From Aspidapion aeneum (Eukaryota; Arthropoda; Insecta; Coleoptera; Brentidae): a DNA stretch of 64,000 bases. Made by a program: the position numbers and the translations under genes. A model generated the notes under the pieces. It was given only the letters and a program-made list of their open reading frames with translations, searched no databases and was not told the origin of the DNA. Where the stretch lies: contig OY755040.1 of the NCBI GenBank assembly GCA_963576565.1, positions 81,563,321-81,627,320 of the forward strand. Reading direction: 5' to 3'. Positions 11,881 through 21,767 of this stretch are shown here, piece after piece; the stretch's first letter is position 1, and every line of letters starts with the position of its first letter.

Positions 11881-13196
11881 ATGGCAGCTGAGAAAATAAA
11901 GAAAATAAAAGTTTTTCGAGATATGGAGGAATCCAATGTTAATTAAATTTTAGCAGTAGCCATGGAAGCTAAAACTGACGCTACAAAACGCAATACTTTT
12001 AAAATTTGCTTTGAAGAACTTGAAGATATTCGCGCGGAGTTTTCAAAAAAGCATTCTACTGTGCTAAATTAAATTTTTGCTGATAAAAATGAAGTCGAAT
12101 CAGCTAGGAAAAAACTTCACGATTTTCAGAAAAGAGTCACGCAAATTCAAGAAATTTTTAATGATCTTTTTCAAACTTCTGCACAAGCTTCTAGTGGTAA
12201 TCGCCGTCTTACCATAAATACACATTCTCCGGGTGGTTCGCAACAAAATGACAATATGTCTTATCATTTACCGAGGATTGATTTAATTAAATTTAACGGA
12301 GAATTGAATCAATTTCCAGCTTTTTATGATTTGTTTAAAAGCTTGATTCACGACAATCCAAATATTCCAAATATGCAAAAATACTCTTTGCTTGTTACAA
12401 ATTTGGAAGGTCCTCCAAAAGAATTGGTCACTCAATTACCCCTCTCAGACGCGAATTATCCTATTGCTTTTGAACAATTAATAAAACGCTATAAAAATGA
12501 TCGCCTCTTAGCCCAAACATATTGGAATGCCATTGAAAACGCTCCAAAAGTTAATTCTGAAGACCCTTTAGCTCTTAGAAATCTACTTGATATTTTTACA
12601 AAAAATCTCGAGGCTCTTCAAACAGTTGGTTTAGAACCTGATTTTTGGGATTTTATTTTAGCGCAAAAACTGCTTAAATCGGTGGACATAATATTTAAAC
12701 CCGCTTTAAAGTTTTCCACGGAAAACCTACGGAAATTCCTTCCTATAGGAGTATCTAAAATTTCTTTGATCAACATTGCAACGCTCTTTTTACTGTAAAC
12801 GCTAGTTCCTCATTTAATATGCAAGTTTCTCTTAGAAGTAAACCAGCAAAATCGCAAAATAATAATTTTAAAACGCAATCCACGCATCAATATAACACGC
12901 GACAATCTCCACGTGCCTTTTTTGGTACAAATAATTCGCCCCAAAATCAAACCCCTCAAAAATTAAAGTGCCCTATTTGCTCAAGCGATCACGCTTTAAC
13001 TTTATGTCCAAATTACGTTTCTAAGTCTCCTCAAGAAAGATTTAATTTTCTGAAGGATAAAAAATGGTGCATAAATTGTACTTCTATTATGCATCGCACT
13101 TTCCAATGCAAAAGCACACATTCATGTCGATTTTGCCAGAAAAGACAGTTCTTGTCACTTTATTACTCTCGATATAAACGGACCCACTGCCACTGA
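11881..13196 (+). pseudogene. BEL/Pao gag
   Basis: An ATG at 11881 opens a frame that matches a BEL-type gag N-terminus followed by a DUF1759-like capsid region (about 12256-12740). It contains in-frame TAA codons at 11944 and 12070. A frameshift near 12750 breaks the capsid part. A second open segment at 12819-13196 holds Cys/His zinc-binding clusters (CPICSSDHALTLC, CINCTSIMHRTFQC, CRFC), then frameshifts again at about 13145. In intact relatives gag and pol are one polyprotein. Here it cannot be made. Confidence 0.82.
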
Positions 13197-13225
13197 AACA
13201 TGTTAAGGGGTCGCGATGCACAGCA

Positions 13226-13702
13226 GTGAGGCGCGCATACAGCAACAACCAACGGTCGAAAATTCCCAAAATAACGGGAAATTTTCAGACTGTTAGGGGA
13301 GTTTTGGATACTTGGTGGCAGCTCTCATTTTTATCCTTGAAATGTGCAAATAAATTAGGGTTACCCCGCGTATACGTGACTACTGAAGTCCAGGGGATTG
13401 GTGACATGCATTTACAGTCAAAATTGGGTTCTGTATATTTAGTTATCAGGCCTTGTAATGACACGCAAACTTTATCGGTTAATACTATAATTTTGCCGCA
13501 AACATGCTTTTCAGTTCATAGCAGTGAGATTAAAATAAATGACTGGAAAATAGTTAAAAATTTGAATCTCGCGGACCCGAACTTTTGTAGACCGGGAGCT
13601 ATTGACATTTTAACCGGAGCTGATTTGTTTCCTTATATAATTCAAGATGGACGAATTTGTGGAAATAATCAGGAACCGATTGCGCTAAATACCATTTTTT
13701 GA
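13226..13702 (+). pseudogene. BEL/Pao aspartic protease region with altered active site
   Basis: The frame resembles the DUF1758 retropepsin of BEL/Pao polyproteins. The position of the catalytic triplet reads LDTWWQ, where the family has Asp-Ser/Thr-Gly, so the glycine is lost. The downstream IDILTGADLFP segment, typical of the protease C-terminal part, is kept. It sits between gag and RT as expected and runs to a stop at 13700-13702, overlapping the next open segment by four bases. Confidence 0.78.
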
Positions 13703-14660
13703 TATATTTTAATGGGAAAGTTAATTCTCTCGCTACGCAGCAATCACAATCATTTTTTTGTCAAATTTCAAATAAAATGCTAAATGATTCGCTTATAAAA
13801 TTTTGGGAAATAGAAAATATCCCTGGAACGAAACGTATTCTTTCACCTCAAGATGATATGCGTGAAAAAATATTTCAAAATATGGTATCTCGTAATGATG
13901 AAGGACGCTATATTGTAACTTTTCCTTTTCGCGATAATATTGAACCGATTTTTCCAAATGGTCGTGATCTTGCGCTAAAGAGGGTTCTCTCGCTAGAAAG
14001 AAGGTTATTAAAAATGCCGGGAACTTATAAAAAATATTCCGATTTTATGGAAGAATATTTAACACTTGATCACAGGGAATTAATCGAAAACCGGGAAGTT
14101 ACAGAAAAAAGTTATTACATTCCTCCTCATCATATTGAGCGTCCTGAAGGCTTATCAACTAAGCTTCGAGTCGTTTTTAATGCGAGTACAGCTGTGCAAT
14201 CAAAGAACCAAAACCTCTCCTTTAATGATACTCTTTACGCTGGTCCTAAATTGCAAAAGGATATTTGCAGCATTTTACTTAATTTTCGATTACACAAAGT
14301 AGCTCTTTGTTGCGACATTTCTAAAATGTTTCGTGGAATCTTAATTATTCTGAACCTATTCGCGATTATCGTCTAAAAACTGTAATATACGGTACTACCC
14401 CCGCTCCTTATTTAGCTCTTAGAGTTTTACAGCAATTGGCAGAAGATGAAAAACAAAATTTTCCTCGCGCTTCTCAAGTCTTAATGTCTGACAATTTTGT
14501 CGATGACTTTGTAACAGGTGCTAGCTCTGCACAAGAAGTTCTTGTTTGCTTAACTCTGGAAGCTTTAAGCTACATAAATGGGCTAGTAATAACAAAAAAG
14601 TTTTAGAACATTGGTCAGAACCCGATATAAACCCAACCGCGCTTTCTTTAGATATGGACG
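13699..14660 (+). pseudogene. BEL/Pao reverse transcriptase
   Basis: The open segment 13699-14376 carries the RT N-terminal fingers (RVVFNAS, LNDTLYAGP-like FNDTLYAGP, and CDISKMFR with the motif-A Asp). A frameshift at about 14335 moves the rest to another frame, where NFVDDFVTG (motif C, the two catalytic Asp) is found near 14494-14520. Further stops and shifts follow before the RNase H segment. It is non-functional by frameshift, although catalytic residues survive in pieces. Confidence 0.82.
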
Positions 14661-14727
14661 AGACCACTAAATTTTAGGTCTTAGATGGCAGCCTTGTTCT
14701 GGTTATTTTTCTTACTCCGTAGAACAC

Positions 14728-15399
14728 TTGAGGCGCGAATGTACCAAACGCAATATACTTTCTGAAATTTTTAAAATATATGACCCTTTAGGTTGGCTCT
14801 CGCCAGTAACCATTTTAATAAAATGTCTAATTCAAAAATTTTGGAAACTTAAATTAGACTGGGATTCCGAAGCACCTGTTGAAATTATTCGACTTTGGGA
14901 ATGTTATAAATCGGAACTACCCTTACTCAAAGATTTTCGCTTGCCTAGATTTATAAATATTTTTTCTGGTAATGCACGCATTGAAATAATCGCATTTTCG
15001 GACGCTAGTAATAAAGCTTATGCCCGAATAGTATATTTACGCGTTATTTACAAAAATGAAATATTAGTTTACTTTTTATGCTCTAAAAGTAGAGTTGCTC
15101 CTTTCAAATTTACAAGTATTGCTAGACTTGAATTAGCCGCTTGCAATCTTTTAGCTGATTTAGTTCACTTTGTCTTAACCACTTTTGAGTCCCGCTTGAA
15201 AATACATCAAGTTTTTGCATTTAGTGACTCACAAGTAGAACTTTCTTGGATAAGAGCGCACCCTTCTAGGTGGAAAACGTTCGTTCAAAATCGTGTTACA
15301 CAAATTCAAGATAAAGTACCACCCAAAAATTGGTCATACATCTCAACGTCACAAAACCCCGCAGATGTTGCTTCAAGGGAGTTTATCCCAGTGAATTAA
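14728..15399 (+). pseudogene. BEL/Pao RT connection and RNase H
   Basis: The best-preserved BEL segment, open over 223 codons. It begins with the conserved YDPLGWLSPV region and continues with RNase H signatures: FSDAS, RLELAA, FSDSQVELSWI and NPADVASRE. The four acidic positions expected for RNase H are visible. The frame ends at 15397-15399, and the homologous sequence continues in the next frame from 15330, so a frameshift lies near 15370-15390. Confidence 0.83.
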
Positions 15400-16990
15400 T
15401 TAATCACAATTTATTTTTTAACAGCCCTGATTTTTTGAGACAATGTTATGAATACTGGCCTAAAGACTGTAAACTAAATGACTCTCCTGAAACTCTTTTA
15501 GAAGAAAAATCATTATCTAATTTAACTTTAATTGTAACGCAAAATACAACTCCAAATTTTTTGGACACGCTTTTAATGGAAAACTCTAATTTTTGTAGAA
15601 TATGTAGAGTTTTAGCCTATATTTCACGCTTTGTAAATAATAAATTTTGCTTAAAACCGCCTAATTTAAAAATTAATGAAGATTTTCTAACATTTGTTGA
15701 AATAACAAACGCAATTCATTTACTCATAAAAAAATGAACATTCAATTTATATCTCAGAAGAAATTCACGCTTTAAAAAATAACCTAAAACTAAATAAATC
15801 AATACAAAAATTAAATTTATTTTTAGACCCTCACAATTTAATCAGAGTAGGGGGCAGATTGCATCACTCCTCTCTTCAATATGACAAGAAGCATCAAATT
15901 TTATTACCACGCAAAAGTAAGCTCACCTCATGATTATCGAACATTTTCATATAAAATATCTTCATGCAGGAGTGAGGACGGTACATTTTTTGCTTAGTTA
16001 ATTGTACTGGATCATTGCCGCAAAACGCGAAATTGCACATGTTTTATCAAAATGCATAATATGTTTTAAATGCAATCCTAAGTCGGTTCAGCCTATGATG
16101 GGTTCATTACCGTTTCCCCACGTATCTCAGTTAAGAGCATTTTTGCACACCGGTGTTGACTACGGAGGTCCAATAAATATAGTAATGAGTCGACATTGTG
16201 GAAATCGTACTACGAAGGCTTACATATGTCTGTTTGTTTGCCTAAGTACTAAGGGCATTCATATAGAAATAGCAAGCGATTTGACCGCTGATTGTTTTAT
16301 TGCTGCACTTCGCAGATTTGTTGCGCGTTGAAACGTACGTATCCGATCTGTATAGTGATACTGCAACTAACTTTTTCTCAGCTAACCGCAAGCTTTTACA
16401 GCTCGAGTCTACGCGTCCCATTAAATGGCATTTTATCCCGAGTAATAGTCCAAATTTTGGAGGACTTTGGAAGTCAGGAATCAAGTCAGTTAAAAAACAC
16501 TTGATCCGCTTAATAGGACAACAAATATTAACTTTCGAAGAACTATACACTGTAACTTGTCAAATCGAAGCTATTTTAAACTCGCGTCCTCTCACTGAAA
16601 TTTCTAGCGATACAAATGATATTTCCGCGCTGACCCCAGGTCACTTTTTATCTCTGGAACCGCTGAGTGCCATTCCTGACGCGGATTTCATTGATTTTAA
16701 AATAAATCGTCTTACGCGTTGGCAGCTCCTTCAACGAATCCACCAAGATTTTTGGAGACACTGGCAACAAGAGTATCTCCATACTCTACAACAAAGGAGC
16801 AAGTGGTTGGAACCCACTTCAACTCCTGAAGTTGGACGCTTAGTAATAATTAAAAACGATTTATTACTGCCCTTCAGTGGCAACTCGGCAGAGTGGTTGA
16901 AATTTTTCCCGGTAAGGATGGGATAAATCGAGTAGCCTCTGTCAAAACCAAGGATAGTTTGTTAAAGAGACCAATCTCTAAACTGTGTCC
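15400..16990 (+). pseudogene. BEL/Pao integrase with lost catalytic Glu
   Basis: Pieces in several frames cover the integrase: a spacer at 15330-15737, a zinc-binding region around 15900-16080 (C-X2-C in CIICFKC), and the core at 16100-16926. The core shows the first Asp in GVDYGGP, a second in YSDTATNF, and GGLWKSGIKS where the family has Glu in place of the Lys. The DDE triad is therefore incomplete. A one-frame shift at about 16325 splits the core. The C-terminal region (LTPGHFL, RWQLLQ, LEP) is typical of BEL elements. Confidence 0.82.
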
Positions 16991-17039
16991 TTTACCTATT
17001 AGCCCCTTGAAAAATGCATAGCATTTTCGGCCGCCAGTA

Positions 17040-17753
17040 TGTTTCGGTTTCGCAAAAAACCTCTTTTTCTTTGAATCTAATTTTAATTATTTTTCAAAAC
17101 ATTTTATTTTTTATTTTTAAAACTCAAATTTTAGGTTACATTTGGGTATAATTGGGTTATAGTTTTACTCAATAGGTTAAGTTAGATTTAAGGCTTACAA
17201 CCTAGCTATAAACTATCAATTTGGCATATTTAAATTCTAAACGCATTTAATAATTTAATTCTAATTTTAAGTCAATCCTCATATTACTACCGCCCTCTGC
17301 ATATTTTAATTTAAATCGCGTTTTTGTTCTTCTGATAAATATTAGAATTCTAAATTCTTTTTATCAGAAGTGATGCGATTTTCCTATAGAGGGCGAAGAA
17401 ATACGCAAAAACAAGACAGAACCTAAAAAGAACTGTCGCCATTCACACACGTTCTCGATCGGAATATTTTGAACGATCAACGCTTTATCTAAAAAATGGT
17501 GAACTCTAAAACCTCAAAATAACTCCAAAACTTAAAACATTGAAACTCGGGAGTGCTGGACCGCTATAGAAGACTTCTGGCGAATCTGGTGCACCAGTTG
17601 GAAGAGATCAAGACATCACCGGTAAGTCCCTCTCCTATAAGATCGCATAATTAATATTTTTTAATTAATTTCTTTCTTATTATTTCGCTCTTAAATAATC
17701 ATCACATTCCAATATTATTTTTATGTCTTAATAAATTTTCACTTCAGAAAGGT
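17040..17753 (+). repeat. BEL 3' LTR, first part
   Basis: Near-identical to 7909-8075 plus 10821-11350, which supplies the uninterrupted reference for the 5' LTR insertion. It stops at AAAGGT where the RTE-like element begins. In the 5' LTR the bases TCAT follow before TAGGTAAT, so a few target bases were lost at the insertion. Confidence 0.88.
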
Positions 17754-19975
17754 ACGATTTCGCGTGCGTTCGTATACCCTTCAAATGAAAGCGAAGTAGG
17801 TGATCACTATTTTCTGGAGTCCAAAATTCTCTTTCCTTATCAAGGCCGAAGCCTGCATCAACAACATCTTGATGATACAGTGATTGAAGAAATTGATCAC
17901 TGTAAATATAATCTACTAAGCCTAGAACATGACAGCGTAAAAAACTTATACAAAAAGAGACTGAACGAAAAACTTAATACAAGTTCAGGTGAAACCCCAG
18001 ATGAGGAATACGAATGTATTACATTAAGCATCCACCAAGCTGCAAAAGAAGCACTAGGATTAGTGGAAGAAACTTCTAAAAGAAGAAAACCATACTGGTG
18101 GGATGCTGAGATTGAGAGAGAAATAGAGGAAAAAAGGAAATTATATCACACCTACTTATCCCAAAAGACAGATAGAAGCAGACAAGAATACAAAATCGCG
18201 CAATCAAAGGTGAGAAGAATGATCAGTGATAAGAAAAATCATTCGTGGAGGCAAAAGTGCCAGAAAATATATTCTTACTTAGGAGGTAGGAGAAGTACCG
18301 AAAGCTGGAAAACTATAAGATCGATTAAAAAAGAAACTTGCAGAGATATCATTTCACCAATACCAGACAAAGAATGGGATGAGCATTTTAAAAAACTATT
18401 AACTGAAGATAGAGCAGAATTCAAGGAAGACGCAAGAGACAATATAATTAGAACGATGGGATCTCCAGTACCCCTCACAATCTCTGAGGTCAAAAACGTG
18501 TGCACAACCTTAAAAAGCGGTAAATCTGCCGGACCCGGAAATATCCCAGCCGAACTTATTAAATATGGCACTGAAGAACTGTTTTGGAGATTACGGAATC
18601 TTTTCCAAAAATATTTAAATGGAACTGTAGTCCCAACTGAGTGGAAAACGTCATATATATCCACAATACACAAAAAAGGAAGGAAAGATATATGTGACAA
18701 TTATAGAGGTATATCTGTGACTAGTACGCTAAGCAGAATATACGGTAAAATAATAAGAAATAAAGTAGAGAGCGAATATAAAGACATGGAGTCAGAAGAA
18801 CAAGCTGGTTTCAGGGCGGGTAGATCGACTTCAGATCATCTCTTTTGTATAACCCAAGTTATTGAAAAGAAAATGGCATACGGACAAGAGCTGCATCTGC
18901 TTTACGTGGATTTGCAGAAGGCATATGATAGTATACCACTAAATCTACTTTGGAAAGCGTTGGAAAACACAAACATAAGCGTACAACTAATTAAGGCCAT
19001 CAAAGAGTTATACCGCAATAGTAAGGCAAAAGTTAAAATAAAAGCAAAACTAACCAAAGGCTTTCAAGTAAATAAAGGTCTTAAACAAGGTTTCTGTATC
19101 TCGCCTACGCTCTTCAAGATATACTTGGAACAAGTCCTTAAAGTATGGAAGAGAAAATGCCAAAACATGGGAATTCTGTTGGACGAAACCACCTTGTATA
19201 CTTTATGTTTCGCCGATGATCAGAAAGTAGTGGCTCAGGATTATGACGACCTCGAATATATGACGCGAAAACTAATAGAAGAGTACAATAAGTGGGGACT
19301 AGAGGTTAATCTCAATAAGACAGAGTATATGTGTATCGGTGGAATGAAACAGGATCTAATCTTAAATACCGGGCAGCGAATTCACTCCTGTGATGAGTAT
19401 AAATACTTAGGTCTAAAAATTACAGCTGACGGAACACTAGACAAAGCTATAAAAGATCGAAACGTACAAGGAAGAAAAGCAATAACTTTATTAAATGGAA
19501 TAATTTGGGACCAAAGTATATCAAAACATAACAAAAAGCTTATATATAACACCATTGTAAAAAGTATTATTACATACGGCTCAGAAGTATGGCCAATCAA
19601 GGATAGAACAGAAAAAATGCTTTCCGCTACGGAGATGGACTATTGGAGAAGAGCAGCAGGGAAATCAAAAAGAGAAAGAGTTACAAATCAAAGAATAAGA
19701 GAAATTATGACAGTGGGTGAACGTACTTTAGTGGATGATATAAGAACAAAACAACTGGTGTGGTACGGACATGTACAAAGAATGAATGATGAAAGACTAC
19801 CTAAACAAATACTACAATGGAAACCAACTGGCCGAAGAAAACGAGGACGGCCAAGGAGAAGCTGGAGAGAAGGAATAGACAGTGAAATAAGAATAAGAGG
19901 CCTAGATGATGAATTATGGGCAAACAGAAACGAGTGGAGATTGGGTATCGGAAGACGTAGAACGTTGTGAAACCG

Positions 19976-20044
<69 letters not shown>
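17754..20044 (+). mobile_element. 5'-truncated RTE-like non-LTR element in BEL 3' LTR
   Basis: The insertion starts in the last part of the endonuclease domain and ends in a long (TA)n tract, the kind of microsatellite tail seen in RTE-clade elements instead of poly(A). After the tail the LTR resumes with TAGGTAATTCAAT. The protein resembles the RTE-like endonuclease at the far right of the window (63085-64000), including the ILFP and WW motifs, so both belong to one family group. Confidence 0.85.
17880..19970 (+). CDS. RTE-like reverse transcriptase, 5'-truncated but open
   Basis: The frame is open from the insertion edge at about 17754 to the TGA at 19968-19970; 17880 is only a GTG codon and not a real start. 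The extreme N-terminus is the end of the APE endonuclease, with GDHY where active relatives have an SDH. RT motifs follow: QAGFRAGRST, LYVDLQKAYDS (motif A Asp), GLKQGFCISP (motif B), and CFADDQ (motif C). The C-terminus has the basic GRRKRGRPRRSWREGI stretch common in insect RTE-type proteins. No internal stop remains over 696 codons, which suggests a recent insertion. It cannot be autonomous because the endonuclease is missing. Confidence 0.83.
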   Translation: MIEEIDHCKYNLLSLEHDSVKNLYKKRLNEKLNTSSGETPDEEYECITLSIHQAAKEALGLVEETSKRRKPYWWDAEIEREIEEKRKLYHTYLSQKTDRSRQEYKIAQSKVRRMISDKKNHSWRQKCQKIYSYLGGRRSTESWKTIRSIKKETCRDIISPIPDKEWDEHFKKLLTEDRAEFKEDARDNIIRTMGSPVPLTISEVKNVCTTLKSGKSAGPGNIPAELIKYGTEELFWRLRNLFQKYLNGTVVPTEWKTSYISTIHKKGRKDICDNYRGISVTSTLSRIYGKIIRNKVESEYKDMESEEQAGFRAGRSTSDHLFCITQVIEKKMAYGQELHLLYVDLQKAYDSIPLNLLWKALENTNISVQLIKAIKELYRNSKAKVKIKAKLTKGFQVNKGLKQGFCISPTLFKIYLEQVLKVWKRKCQNMGILLDETTLYTLCFADDQKVVAQDYDDLEYMTRKLIEEYNKWGLEVNLNKTEYMCIGGMKQDLILNTGQRIHSCDEYKYLGLKITADGTLDKAIKDRNVQGRKAITLLNGIIWDQSISKHNKKLIYNTIVKSIITYGSEVWPIKDRTEKMLSATEMDYWRRAAGKSKRERVTNQRIREIMTVGERTLVDDIRTKQLVWYGHVQRMNDERLPKQILQWKPTGRRKRGRPRRSWREGIDSEIRIRGLDDELWANRNEWRLGIGRRRTL

Positions 20045-20045
<1 letters not shown>
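19978..20045. repeat. (TA)n microsatellite tail
   Basis: About 68 bases of alternating T and A at the 3' end of the RTE-like element. Open frames through it are artefacts encoding Tyr-Ile repeats. Confidence 0.95.
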
Positions 20046-20048
<3 letters not shown>

Positions 20049-20080
20049 TAATTCAATATTTTTGAGCTATCGGAGTGAGA
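20046..20080 (+). repeat. BEL 3' LTR, second part
   Basis: AGGTAATTCAATATTTTTGA and following bases match 11358-11393 of the 5' LTR. The match ends at GAGTGAGA, where a different element begins, so the last part of the LTR is missing. Confidence 0.8.
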
Positions 20081-20376
20081 CAAAAACTAAGGCAATTTTC
20101 CTACTGTTTTCTAATACATCCTTATAAAATGTAATTTTCTAGACGTATTGTCGTTATTTTTTTTTAAGCCCGCTGTATTTTGTATTACACAAACAGTGGC
20201 GCACCCAGGAATGTGTCTTGGGGGGGGGCGACAGCTAAAAAGGGCGCCTCTCAAAAATTGTGCGACCAAAAACAAAAAAAAAAGGTCATCATGTCTTCTG
20301 TCGTTTACAAAAAACATCGCGCGCGAGATACCTGTGTTGAGAATCTATATACAATGTGTATTATAAATAATATATC

Positions 20377-21767
20377 ATGTTTAAAAGCAAAAAAAGTGTA
20401 CCATCACCTGTGAAACTTGTTTTAAAAATTAGCGAAAAGCCCAAACAAAATCAAGAAAAAATGGATAATGCCGAATTATTTCAGGATAGCCATGCTAGAA
20501 CACAAAATGAAGAAGTTTTATATAGCGAATGGAAAAAATCCCAAAACGAAAAAAATTCACTTAGTGTACAAGTGGATTATCTCCGAAGTCAACTGGAAAG
20601 TATGCAAAGAAAATTTGCAGATTTAGAGACAAAAGTCACTAAAAAAGAAGAGTCTGACATGGACTACATTACTGATGAGGACGATCTGGCAAGAGAAACT
20701 GAGTGGATCAGACAAAAAGGAAAAGGTTGGAAAAAACGTCGAATGGATACTTCACTCTCACCACCACAACAAAGCTCGGGCACTGGAGAGCCCTCCAATA
20801 AAACACAAAATGAAGAACCCCCAACTAAGGTTAAAAAAGCTCCATTACCTCCACCGATTATGGTAAATGGCGTAAATAATTTTAATGATATTTATGAAAA
20901 GTTAAATATCATACAAGGAGTTAAAATAAAAGTTTTAAATAACGAAAATATTAAAATAAATGTACAAGACGCAGACAGCTATCGGCTGGTTACTAAAATG
21001 CTTAATGAAATAAAGCATCAATGGCACTCATACGAAAACAAACAAATAAGGCCAATTAGAGTAATAGCGAATAGGCTACACTTCTCATGTGACCCACAAA
21101 AAATTGTAGCTGATCTACAAAAAAAAGGTTTTAAGGCACTGGAGGCCAGCAACAAACTTAAATGGAGAACAAGACAACCTCTTAACATGTTTATGCTCAC
21201 ATTTAGCCACGATGAAGATATCAACAAAATTTTTGAAATTTCCAGTATCCTTGGGATTGGATAAAAGCACTAAAAACCTCAAAGTTAGTCCCTCAATGCA
21301 AAAGATGCCAATCTTATGGACACACGCAAAAATATTGCGCTAAAGAACCACGTTGCGTAAAATGCACGGGGAAACATCTTACTGTAGAATGCCCCAAACC
21401 AAAAGAATCTGAGCCAAAATGCATCCACTGTGGAGGCAAGCATCCTGCTAACTACAGAGGATGCCTTGTTGCTAAGGAAATACAAAAATTGAAAAATAAA
21501 CCTAAGAAACCGAATCTCATACCAAACGTGAGTACAAATAGACAAAACCAACAGACAAGAAACACAGTCACACAAAACTCTGTGACAAGGACATACAGCC
21601 AAGTAGCAGCAACAGCTACTATACCTGATATTAATATCAGTAGTCAAAATACTATGGAACAAACACTACAATTAATTTTGGAGAAATTGAACAAACTTGA
21701 TGAGCGATTAACTAAACTAGAAAGTAGCAATAACGGAGCTACCAATATGCCTCAAAATGGTCAGTAA
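20377..21767 (+). pseudogene. Jockey ORF1 (gag-like RNA-binding protein), one frameshift
   Basis: ORF1 starts at ATG 20377 with a Lys-rich N-terminus and a heptad-like stretch (about residues 40-90), followed by a region resembling the PRE_C2HC domain (about residues 190-290). The frame stops at 21264, but the homologous sequence continues at once in another frame from about 21261 to the stop at 21765-21767. That part holds three zinc knuckles: CKRCQSYGHTQKYC, CVKCTGKHLTVEC and CIHCGGKHPANYRGC. A single small indel near 21258 would account for the break; a programmed shift is not excluded but is less likely. In relatives this protein coats the element RNA. Confidence 0.82.

Larger units (their letters stand above)
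7909..20080 (+). mobile_element. BEL/Pao LTR retrotransposon, dead and interrupted
   Basis: The two LTRs share a start (TGTTTCGGTTTCGC at 7909 and 17040) and several hundred near-identical bases. Between them lie gag, aspartic protease, reverse transcriptase, RNase H and integrase segments in BEL/Pao order, all broken by stops or frameshifts. The base string CGGCCGCCAGTA precedes the 3' LTR, where a polypurine-type boundary is expected. The 5' LTR is split by a non-LTR element at 8076-10820, and the 3' LTR by another at 17754-20044. The 3' LTR then stops at about 20080, where a MITE begins. It makes no intact protein, so any movement would have to be in trans. Confidence 0.88.

Noticed and set aside
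19688..20127. Open frames of Tyr-Ile repeats on both strands
   Set aside because: They are translations of the (TA)n tail of the RTE-like element and have no coding support.
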